In this document: in pieces, positions 53,479 to 63,484 of the stretch
Numbering within the stretch: the first letter of the stretch is position 1
Layout: every line of letters begins with the position of its first letter
NCBI GenBank assembly: GCA_963932465.1
Contig: OZ010798.1
Location: forward strand, 15,174,981 to 15,238,980
Origin: Maratus speciosus
Lineage: Eukaryota; Arthropoda; Arachnida; Araneae; Salticidae
Direction of reading: 5' to 3'
Length of the DNA stretch: 64,000 bases
The notes under the pieces: model-generated
Told to the model about the DNA's origin: nothing
Seen by the model: only the letters and a program-made list of their open reading frames with translations
The model's database searches: none
Program-made: the position numbers and the translations under genes

Positions 53479-55482
53479 TAGTGTTGCCAGGTGTCCCAAT
53501 TTGTGTGTCCCAATAAATGTAATTGTTGTCCCAATTTTCAAAGACTCCAAGACCTGTTTCACGTCACCACTGACGCCAATAGACCCGTTTTCAGAATGCA
53601 CAAATTGTTTTATATATTTTTTTAGCTCCATGCTATTCGTAAATCTTCCTTGAGTGAAACTTAATACAGAAACCTGTGAAGATAGAACCTGTATATAACG
53701 GAAAATTTTTGTAGTCCCTTTGAAAGGAATATCTTACAGTAAAACAGTAAACCTGTCTACGATGGAGTTTTTTATAGCCCCTTCGAAACGAATACCTTGC
53801 ACATCTAATACAGTAAAACCTGTGAAATCAAAACCCGACTATAACGAATTTCTTTGCAATCCCTTCGAAAGGAATCCGAATCTAATACAGTAAATATAGT
53901 AAAAGCTGTCTGTAACGGTATTTTTTTATGATACTTTCGAAAGGAATATAAATTTAATACTGTAAAATCAGTGGAAACAAAACCTTTCTATACCGGAAAT
54001 CTTTTATAACCCCTTCGTAAATAATATCTTATAAATCTAATATAGTACAACTTGTAAAGACGAAACCTGTCTATAAGGGATTGTTTTAATAATTCCTTTG
54101 AAAAGAATACCTTACAAATCTAATGCAATAAAATCAGTGAAGACAAAATCTGTCTATAAAGGAATTTTGTCATAAACCCTTTGAAAAGAATACCGGACAA
54201 TTCTAATACAGTAAAATCTGTGAAACAAACCTGCCTATAACGGAAATTCTTTATAGTCCCTTCGAAAGGAATACCTTACAAATAGAAGACAGTAAAATCA
54301 GTGAAGACAAAACCTGTCTGTAACGGAATCTTTTTGTAATTCTTTCGAAAGAAATACCTTACGAATCTAATGTGGTAAAATCAGTGAAAACAAACCCTGT
54401 CTATAACGGAAATAGCCCCAGCAAAACCTTACAAATCTAATACAATAACACCTGTGGAGACAAAACACGTCTTGAACGGAATTTGTTTTAGTCCCTTTAA
54501 AAGCATTACCTTACGGTAAAACAGTGACCTGTGAAGACAGAACCTGTATATGACGGAAAAGTTTTAATCCCTTTAAAAGGATTACTTTACGGTAAAACAG
54601 TGATCTGCAAAGAGAAATCCTGTCTATGGCGGAAATTGATCATAGTCCCCCGAAAGGAATACCTTACAAATTCAATACAGTAAAATCAGTAAAGACAAAA
54701 CGTGTCTATAACGGAAATTTTTTATAGCCCCTTCAAAACGAATACCTTACAAATCTAATACAGTAACCTGTGAATACAAAACCTATTTATAACGGAAAAT
54801 CTTTATAATCCTATACAAATCTAAAACAGTAAACCCTGTACAGACAAAACCTATCTTCAATAATATTTTTTTATAGACCCTTCGAAAAGAATATCTTACA
54901 AATCTAAAACAGTAAAACCGGTGACGAAAAAACCTGTCTATGACGGACATTGTTAATAGATCATTCGAAAGGAATACCTTAAAAATCTACTACAGTAAAA
55001 TCAGTGAATACAAAACCTTTCTATAACGTATATTCTTTATAATCCCTTCGAAATAAATACCTTACAAATCTAAAACAATAAAACCTGTGACGAAAAAAAC
55101 CTGTCTATAAAGGAAGTTGTTAATAGCCGCTTTCGAAAGGAATACCTTAAAAATCTACTACACTAAAATCAGTGAAGGCAAAACTTGTCTACAACGGAAA
55201 ATTTTTATTGCCCCTTCAAAACGAATAGCTTACAAATCTAATAAAGTAAAACCTGTCTAATCGAAAAACTTTATAATACCTCCGAAAGGAATATTTTACA
55301 AGTCTAAAATAGTAAAACTTGTAAAGACAGACCTGTTCATAAAGGATTTTTTTATAATCCCTTTGAAAGGAATACCTTACAAATATTATGACCTTTTAAA
55401 GATAGGATTCCGTTATAGGCAGGTTTCTTTTTCGGAGCCTTTAATCTATTTTTGTGTCCCAATTTAGAAACCATTTACCCGC

Positions 55483-55522
<40 letters not shown>

Positions 55523-55564
55523 CTCCCTATACCTTTTTTTATGATACTGGGCCTGGCAATACTA
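53479..55564. mobile_element. hAT-like TIR element filled by a tandem array
   Basis: TAGTGTTGCCAGG at the left and CCTGGCAATACTA at the right are inverted with one mismatch, and GTCCCAATTT words follow inside each end (53495 and 55456). The ends resemble the proven hAT-like element at 22099. A target duplication is not evident. Most of the interior is the ~82-bp array, plus a 36-base T run at 55485. Confidence 0.65.
53650..55400. repeat. ~82-bp tandem array, about 20 units
   Basis: The unit is built from ACAGTAAAACCTGTGAAGAC, AAAACCTGTCTATAACGGAA, TTTTTATAGCCCCTTCGAAA and GGAATACCTTACAAATCTAA. Marks at about 54040, 54118, 54200, 54281 and 54361 give steps near 80. The final unit is reversed (GTTATAGGCAGGTTTC, 55413). 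The CAGTAAAACCTGTCTATAACGG part resembles a pogo/Tigger-type terminus. Confidence 0.9.
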
Positions 55565-55859
55565 GACATATCTAACACGACAGTAGAATGAATATGATAA
55601 TAAAGTGGACAATAAAAACACTATGTCGGAAAAAAGGCTAAAAATGTATTGCTGTGTGCGAACTGCCAGCGTATACCCGCTATCACATATTTGTACTCGA
55701 ATGCTATTTCTCCGTACAACCTACCGTTACTTTTTGGGAGGACAATACAAGTCCGGGAGTTAGCGACATTTTTAGTTAACGATTTTATACAAGTTTATAG
55801 CCATCGTCGATTAAACTTGATTTAATCACGAAAACACACCTCAGCTGTTGCGCTAGCGG

Positions 55860-56012
55860 TGGATGTGGTCCTGGGAACTACGGCCTCCGCCAGTCAAAGC
55901 AAAATGTCCCGATTACGAATGATTTCAGCCTTTCGCAATAACATCCATAACCGGGATACCATTCATTTCGCTTTGACATGACGGTATTGCGGCTCCCGAT
56001 GTCGCATCCACA
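55860..56012. repeat. Imperfect ~150-bp hairpin, GC-richer
   Basis: GTGGATG...CATCCAC closes the hairpin; GTCAAAGCAAAATG and CATTTCGCTTTGAC, then CCGGGATACC opposite, form inner stems. It adjoins the TTAA element at 56026. Origin unknown, possibly a decayed MITE. Confidence 0.6.
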
Positions 56013-56025
56013 TGGGTTGTGACAG

Positions 56026-56414
56026 TTAAGGGGGCTGGTCACTCAGCTTCCGGTTTCCCCTCACTAACGTAAAGTCTATAGGCATTGGATGCATTCGTCT
56101 ATTTAAAATATCTCCTTGGGAAATGAATATTTTAAACTTCTATTTTTTGTGTACACTTCCTAAAAGATGTCTCTTTTTTAGTTGTCAAAATATTTCTAAA
56201 GCATGGACTTAATGTTATAGGAAGTGTTAAAATCTTACTCACAGTTCGACCGCTTTTAACATATAAAATATTCAATTCTGCCTAGATTTTAGAAATATTT
56301 TGAAAACTAAGAAAAAAAGAGAGAGAAGACATTTTAAACATACGAATGCATCAAAAGTCTACAGACTTAACATTACGGAGGAGAATTCTGAAGCTGGGTG
56401 ACCAGCCCCCTTAA
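56026..56414. mobile_element. TTAA element B, complete 389-bp copy
   Basis: TTAAGGGGGCTGGTCACTCA begins and (reverse complement) TTAAGGGGGCTGGTCACCCA begins the other end, with TTAA on both sides. This uninterrupted copy defines the empty sites of the two MITEs nested in the relative at 14432-15777. Confidence 0.92.
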
Positions 56415-56910
56415 TAAGCAAGATTCATTACATAGTTGAAAAAGAGCTTGCATAAAATATTTAACCAAAAATGTTGCCACCTCCCGAATGATAATGTCCG
56501 ACTTTTAAAACAATAAGGCCGCAATCTTAGGAAGATAACGCTTATATATATGTATCTATGTATATGCGTATATCTATAAAATACTGAAATTCGATACGTA
56601 TGCCTATAAAATACTACACAAACAATAGTCGATGTTTTAAAATATCTTTTTAGTTTATCAACGTGTTATGGAAAGATTGATGGTTCTTTCGGCGTATTAA
56701 TACTTTTTCCTTTATTTTTTTGAAGCTCGCAAAAGAAATTTGTTTTACCTTAAGTAGTACTCTGTGTTTTTAAACAACCATTATCGTATACTAATTTTAA
56801 TTGCTAAAAGGTGTGAATTAAAATTTAAAAACAGTAAAAATAGGTTTATTTGACTGTTTACATGTTATGACTCTACCGGTTTCATTTTCAAAACAAATAA
56901 GTAAAAATAT
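56415..56910. other. AT-rich spacer
   Basis: No gene or repeat recognised. Confidence 0.4.
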
Positions 56911-57907
56911 TCTAAAATGGCACAGTCTATGAAACGGGCGCCACATCGTTCATTTTTTTACGTACTTTTTCATATTATGCAATTTTTTCCCCGCAACCAT
57001 TGAGTAGCTCGAGCCATAATTTGGTAAGTTAAATGATGCTTTACATATTGAATTTTTTCGTGTTACAATCTGTATGATTTCTCTTAAAATGGATGGATAG
57101 TATAATAGATGAGAGGGAAAAATTATCTAACTTTCATTGAAATTTATTTGGATGGTTTCTTCTTGATATAATCACTAGGGCTGCGGTTTTTCTATTGTAT
57201 ATAATATCAGCTACATTCTCTTTTATAAACCTTAAGTTCATCCCATAATAGAAAAAAAACCACAGCTCTATCAAAATTATAGGTCAATTCCATCGTAACT
57301 GACGTAGCACTTTATCACCGAATTTTGTTTTCAAAACTGTGTAGAAAATTTACAACCACTCGAAATTTGCAACCATGTAATATATTTTAAATCATTTTTT
57401 CCTGAGATGTCCACATACAACAGGCAATTTTGGTCCAAATTTTGTCATAAATTTAAACATTTTGCTCTTGCAAAACTTCATGTGCTCTTCATTGTCATTT
57501 TCCTCTATAAACATATATAAATTTATAAAATTTAATTCAAACTTAATTAAAATTTATAAAACTTAATAAAACTAAATAACTCTTTTATAAAACTTAAGCC
57601 CTTCCATAACAGAAAAACCACAGCCCTAGCAAGAAGAAACCATTCAAATAAATTGCAATGAAAATAAGATAATTTTTCCTGCCAGTCTATACTATCCACC
57701 CATTATACGAGAGATTATAACATGCAAAAATTCAATGTGTAAGCAATGCAGGATCATTTAACTTACCCAAATTATGGCTCGAGTTACTCAATGGTTGCAG
57801 AAAATAGAAATTAGCATCCAAGTAAAAAAAATAATAAATGCGTGCATAACATAAAAGAGTACGTGAAAAATTTAATGATGGCGTTTCACAGACCGTGCAA
57901 TTTTAGA
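56911..57907. mobile_element. Foldback element 3 (997 bp)
   Basis: TCTAAAATGGCACAGTCTAT at the left is matched by the reverse complement TCTAAAATTGCACGGTCTGT at the right. Arms of about 330 bases continue through CTCAATGGTTGC / GCAACCATTGAG, TGGCTCGAG / CTCGAGCCA, and AAAAACCACAGC / GCTGCGGTTTTT. The ~340-bp loop is AT-rich. No transposase. Confidence 0.85.
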
Positions 57908-58330
57908 CGCTGGCTTTCCACGAAAATGGTAATTCATTACAGCTTTTTAATAATAATTAATTTAGTTAAACTTATTTTCGGCTTGTGAAATCTAGTAATA
58001 CCTAGTTCATTTTGTTCGTATAACTTTTTACTATCCCAGCTCCTGAACTATAATTTATGTATGAAATATCATTTTTAATTTTAGAAAATGAATATTTTCA
58101 TCAGTTGATTTTACTAATGAGATATGTATGTGTTATTGGAAATCTAACATAAAACATTTTTTTAATAGAAGTTCATGAGATAATATTACTGCATTTAAAT
58201 AAATATTTCATTTGGATTATTAAAAATTAGCTCACGTGATAGATATTTTCATGGGTTTTTTTTTCCTTTTAAAATTCTGTTAAAATTTAAGAGTGCGTCT
58301 AATATGTGAAAAATACAAATCATTTATTTG
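57908..58330. other. AT-rich spacer
   Basis: No gene or repeat recognised. Confidence 0.4.
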
Positions 58331-58334
58331 TTCC

Positions 58335-59010
58335 TAATTGAAAACTAGACTTTTCGTTGTAAATTGCTTTTAATTTCTTTACACTTGTAAACTAGGTTTT
58401 TCATTGTCAATTGCTTTTAATTTTTTTTACACTTGAAATCTAGCCTTTTCATTGTTAACTGCTTTTAATTTCTTTGCATTTGAAAACTAGGCTTTTCATT
58501 GTCAATTGCTTTTAATTTCTTTACACTTGAAAACTAGGCTTTTCATTGTCAATTGCTTTTAATTTCTTTACACTTGAAAACTAGGCTTTTCATTGTCAAT
58601 TGCCTCTAATTTCTTTACACTTCAAAAATAGGCTGTTCATTGTGAATTGCTTTTAATTTCTTTACACTTGAAATCTAGGCTTTTCATTGGCAACTGCTTT
58701 TAATTTCTTTACACTTAAAATCTAGACTTTTCATTGTCAACTGCTTTTAATATCTTTACACTCGAAAACTAGGCTTTTCATTGTCAATTGCTTTTAATTT
58801 CTTTACACTTGAAAATTAGGCTTTTTATTGTCAATTGCTTTTAATTTCCATACACTTGAAAACTAGGCTTTTCATTGTCAGTTGCTTTTATTTTATTTTC
58901 ACTTGAAAATTGGGCTTTTCATTGTCAATTGCTTTTAATTTCTTTGCACATGAAAATCGGACTTTTCATTATCAATTGCTTTTGATTTCTTTACACTTGA
59001 AAACTTGCTT
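58335..59010. repeat. 47-bp minisatellite, about 14 units
   Basis: The unit is CTTTTCATTGTCAATTGC, TTTTAATTTCTTTACAC, TTGAAAACTAGG. Marks at 58449, 58496, 58543 and 58590 give exact 47-base steps. The period is not divisible by three and the sequence is non-coding. Confidence 0.93.
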
Positions 59011-59580
59011 TTCACTCGCTGTTAGTTTCCATTTATTTTTACTTAAAGACTGTTTTTCTAGACTTTTGCCTTAATTTTTTTTTTTATCAAGAAATTTGAG
59101 TAAAAACTTAGTTTTAATAGATTATTAAATTAAAAAAACTCAATAAATTTGTTATGACAAACTTTATTCTGCCGGAAAAGTCTATCCGGACTATAATTTT
59201 AAGGACGCGGACGGTGATAAAATTTCACATTTAATTTGCTCTGAATTTTTACAGGTGGCGACATTTGTTGCACTGGTTGAGTACATCTCAAATAGAATTC
59301 AGTAATTTTTGTGGATAACAAAATTCTTATGCTAATAGAAACATAGCAGAAATGGACAAAATTACAATTTTTCGCTTGATGTTGTGCATTCATTTAAAAT
59401 AAATAAATGCACTAAAACGAATGAGATTTTGAATGATTTTCAGGTAGTGATTGGACAACCTATTTTATTTGAAATCTTTTGAAAATATTTATTTGTTGTT
59501 ATGTCTTATGTGTGCAGAAAAATCTATGTTTCTACATTAAAAATAAATTTACTTAAGGGCTCCCAAAATCTGGATCCCTA
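59011..59580. other. AT-rich spacer
   Basis: No gene; a 64-codon minus-strand frame at 59199-59393 shows no motif. Confidence 0.4.
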
Positions 59581-60010
59581 AACACGTGACTTTTGTTCCT
59601 AGGCCATAAACAGTCGCTGACTTTCGGTGGATTCATACCTACCTCACCTACGGCCGGATATGATTGACGTAGTAGACCCTATTCTCGCTTTCGAGTTCGA
59701 GTCTATGATTTCGGAAATATTTCCCAAAAGCACGTGACCTCACATCAAACGAATATACTCCGTTACTGCTCTATGTCATGTGGTTTTGCACTGCGAAACT
59801 AGTCGTTGCATAATTAATGCCTGCTATGTCGGGAATGTTTCCCCAAAGCACGTGACTTTGACGTCACAAGAATACGTTCCGTTACTGCTCCATGACATGC
59901 AGTCTTGTGCTGCGAAACGAGTCGTAGCATAATTAATGTCTACGATGTTGGGAATATTTCTCCAAAACACGTGATTTTGACGTCATAAGAATAGGGTCCA
60001 TTGTCGACAT
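59581..60010. repeat. ~119-bp repeat with CACGTG and TGACGTCA
   Basis: CACGTG occurs at 59583, 59731, 59849 and 59968; the last three are 118-119 bases apart. In the last two units TGACGTCA follows at 59859 and 59978. Each unit also has CGTTACTGCTC, TGCGAAAC, AGTCGT.GCATAATTAATG and GGGAATxTTTC. These are E-box and CRE consensus sites; function is inferred only. Confidence 0.75.
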
Positions 60011-60251
60011 AACCACACAACCACGAAAGTCTCACACATGGCTGATGCATGCATATCCATAAAAAGACCAAACAATTATCCCCGACACCAGCGATATTTA
60101 AATCGTATCGATAGCACTAAGATTGTAGCCCTGACAATACTTCTTAATTCAAGATCTATATATAATATATTACAACAATTTTGTAACACAGGCTTTTAAC
60201 TGAGATCCAGATAACGTTATGTCATTCACAGTTTGATTATGCTCAGATATA

Positions 60252-60769
60252 CAGGCTGTCCCATAAGTCCTTAACACATTTTAAAATTCAATATAAAATC
60301 AAGTAATTGTCGAACAGGGATGCGACTTGGACTAAAATCTTTCACACGATGAAAAGTTTTCTTCGAGCGAATAAAAAATTAATTCCAAACTTTGATCATA
60401 GATGCAGTCACTTGTCCGTATATTTGGTTTCAAACATGCGTTTTTTCCTGGCTTTCAGATTAGTTTTGACGTTGTGACACAGAAATGACTATTCCCAGTA
60501 AAAAAGCTAATTGCCTCGGCTGGTACTTTGAGACTAAATCGAAACTAATCTGAAAATCAGAAAAAACGCATGTTTTAAACCAAACACACGGGCACGTGGC
60601 GCCATCTATGTTCGAAGTTTGAAACGATTTGTTTTATTCGCTTGAAAAAAAAAAATCATCGTGAGAAGCATTTTACTCCAAACCAAACTCCTGTACGACG
60701 ATTACTTGATTTTATATTAAATTTTAATGTTACATTATTAATTATATATCATAACTTTTGGACACCCTG
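60252..60769. mobile_element. TA-flanked foldback MITE with CAGGSTGTCC ends
   Basis: CAGGCTGTCCCATAAGT at the left and (reverse complement) CAGGGTGTCCAAAAGTTAT at the right are flanked by TA. The arms continue inward for some 150 bases (TATAAAATCAAGTAATxGTCG, AGCGAATAAAA, CAAACTTxGAxCATAGATG) and further to AAACATGCGTTTTTTC / GAAAAAACGCATGTTT. Non-coding. Confidence 0.87.
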
Positions 60770-61185
60770 TATTATCATTTTTCAAAACATTTACACACTA
60801 AAAAGGACTTTATCTAATTACGAAACTACCTGGATCATTGCCGCTCTGCTAATGTGCAAATATTTAGCAGCATTACAACAGATCTGCGTAACCTAACTAA
60901 ATGTGTCTCGTGTACAAAAAATACGAAGTTCTGCCTGGAATGTACGCTTGATCTTTAATATTATGTAGAAACAAATGTAACAATTGCTAACTGATGGCTG
61001 TTATTTATTTTATTAACTGATTGAAGCCACATAAATCTTTTGTTAACAGAACGAAAGGGATAATAGCTTAGTTAACAGAATGAATCCTGTGAAATATTTT
61101 GCTGCAGTTCTTATTGCTTTTTTAATCTGGGAATTATTTTGCTTCTTCCTGAAATGTAAGTTAAGTTCGTGATAGGCATTTAGCC
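60770..61185. other. AT-rich spacer
   Basis: No gene or repeat recognised. Confidence 0.4.
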
Positions 61186-61187
61186 CA

Positions 61188-61838
61188 AATGGAAGTGGTA
61201 TTGCTGTAATAACTCCGCCATTTGAGGAGAAAGATGACTGCGCATGCTCCTATAGAGGGCGCAGAATGCTGGGAATGTATGCGATATCGTCAGATCCCGC
61301 CAGATGCGTGTGTGATAGGGTGGGAGCACGCGCGGTCGTGAAATTTTTAACAGCGGAAAATGTAAGTGCAAGTGAAATGTATTGTCGAATGCGAAATGTG
61401 TATGGCACGCAGTGTATGTCACGCAGATCGGTACTCCGATGGTGTATGGATTTTCGTAATGGAAAAAGCAGTACTGACGATAGGTCACGATCTGGTCAAG
61501 CGCATGTGGTCTTCATCCACTAAGAAAATCCCTACATCTTCGAAATACCGAGCTGCGTGACATACACCCCGTGCCATACGCATTTTACATTCGACGATAA
61601 ATTTCACTAGCACCCACATTTTCCGCTGTTAAGACTTGCACGACCGGCGTTGACACCGTTTGGAGGCATCCATGACGCTAACGATGCCTTTTAACGCGCT
61701 TCCGCGCTATCACAAACGCATCTGGCGGAATGTGACGATATCGCATGTATTCCCAGCACTCTGTGCCCTCTACAGGAGCACGCGCCGTCATATTTCTCTG
61801 CAAATGGCGGAGTTATTACAAAAATACCACTTTCATTC
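61188..61838. mobile_element. Palindrome made of two inverted mariner-type HTH fragments, copy 1
   Basis: The arms meet near 61500. Outer ends are GGAAGTGGTATT (61191) and AATACCACTTTC (61823). The left arm codes on the plus strand for a transposase N-terminus: VVKFLTAENVSASEMY, YGTQCMSRRSVLRWC and STDDRSRSGQ, that is, the first helix-turn-helix (HTH_48 type) of mariner-like transposases. The right arm codes a diverged copy on the minus strand and retains the MDASKRCQR start missing from the left. The catalytic DDD domain is absent from both. Confidence 0.8.
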
Positions 61839-61935
61839 GAGCGACCCATTTATTTACAGGCTAATAGAATGTATTTACACTGCTTAATGCCATGAAATAT
61901 AATTGGTTTAGTAACATACAATTAAAAATATAATA

Positions 61936-62690
61936 GCTAAAGAGGGCGCAAAGTGCTGGTAATGCATACGATATCGTCAGATGCGTGTGTGATAGCGTGG
62001 AGCACGTTAAAAGTCATCGTTCGCATCCTGGATGCCTCCAAAAGGTGTCAACGCGCGGCCGTGCAATTTTTATCAGCTGAAAATGTGAGTGCTAGTGAAA
62101 TCTATCGTCGAATGCAAAATGTGTATGGCACGGAGTGTATGTCACGCAGATCGGTATTCTGATGGTGTAGGGATTTTCGTAGTGGAAGAAGCAGTACTGA
62201 CGATAGGTCACGACCTGGTCAAGCGCTTGTGGTGTTCTTCCACTACGAAATTCCCTACACCATCGGAATACCGATCTGCGTGACATACGCTCCACGCCAT
62301 ACGCATTTTACATTCGACGATAAATTTCACGGCTTAGATATTATATATTCCCGCGGCCGCCATCTTGGATTTCTCGGCGATGTTTTGTTGACGTTTATCG
62401 GTAAGGCAACCCCGACGACTAACGTGTTCTGGCAACCCCGCTAAGCCTAACATGCACATAAATCTGCTTGGCGACATTTACTTGACCAAGAAAAAGATGG
62501 CAATCCAAGATGGCGGCCAATTTCACTAGCACTCACATTTTCCGCTGTTAAAAATTGCACGACCGCAGGTTGACGCCGTTTCGAGGCATCAATGATACAA
62601 ATGATGCCTTTTAAAGTGGATCTGATGATATCGCATGCATTCCCAGCACTCTGCGCCCTCTATAGGCGCATGCGCATTCATCTTTTGCCT
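61936..62690. mobile_element. Palindrome made of two inverted mariner-type HTH fragments, copy 2
   Basis: The arms meet near 62205 and are very similar: AGTGGAAGAA at 62183 and TTCTTCCACT opposite. The plus strand reads LDASKRCQRAAVQFLSAENV and MSRRSVF; the minus strand reads MSRRSVFRWCREFRSGR. The right arm is interrupted by a 188-bp insertion (62331-62518). The catalytic domain is absent. In the full proteins this domain binds the transposon ends. Confidence 0.82.
62331..62518. mobile_element. 188-bp insertion with 8-bp target duplication
   Basis: AATTTCAC occurs on both sides (62323-62330 and 62519-62526), and the sister palindrome reads AATTTCACTAGC without the insert. The right end is (reverse complement) GGCCGCCATCTTGGATTGCC; near the left end GGCCGCCATCTTGGATTTC occurs about 24 bases in. 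An 8-bp duplication suggests a hAT or P-like enzyme. Non-coding. Confidence 0.85.
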
Positions 62691-63171
62691 TTATCGAAAT
62701 ATTGAAAAAATTGTTCGATCCCATATTTCCGAGTAAGAGCAACAGTTAATTTCATGCGTTGAAGTAAAAAAAAAAAATGAATTAAAAAATGTGCCAGAAA
62801 GTATGCCTGTTTGGGTTTGAGAACGACCTTAAACTTTAAAATCTACTGCATGACATTGTCTTTAAATTGGCAAATAGGATCGTCAGAACTATTAAGTATT
62901 TTAATTTACACAGTAAATAAAATTTCAATTTTTACAACTTTTATCAGAATCCAATAAAAGAAAAAAAAGAATGAAAGAACGAAAAGAAAAGCCTAGTTTT
63001 TCTTAGATGAAAACACTTAAAATAAACTTTAACAAGGTGCTTTAATTTAAAAAAATATTTTTCAACGCAGGGCTTTTTTAATATTATTACTGTGAGATTA
63101 CCTTTCATTCTGTAATAGTCAGACGCCATTTTTCTTCTATGCTTTTATCAAATCAAGTATTGAACATACTA
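62691..63171. other. AT-rich spacer
   Basis: No gene or repeat recognised. Confidence 0.4.
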
Positions 63172-63484
63172 TAGGACTATTCCATGAAAGGACCATTCTG
63201 TCCGATTTTAAAAGTTTTAAAAATCTTCACATTTTCAACCCCAGACCTAAGCAATCTGCCCATTTAGGGGCAATTTCATGGAAAACGGAAAAAAAATGTC
63301 CTGCGCGTGGCACTTAAATTCTTATATCTATTAACTTATAAGTTATTAGAATAAAAACTATGCATTAAAAATAACAAAAAGCCCTAGATTTTCATATTGG
63401 AATAGTTGTTAGGACATAATATCATTGTTAAAAAAGAAATAATATATAGAAAAGCAGTCCCACACATGACATGGAATAGCCCTA
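63172..63484. mobile_element. TA-flanked MITE with TAGGRCTATTCCATG ends
   Basis: TAGGACTATTCCATG at 63172 and CATGGAATAGCCCTA ending at 63484 are inverted with one mismatch, with TA on both sides. The 313-bp interior is non-coding. Confidence 0.82.
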
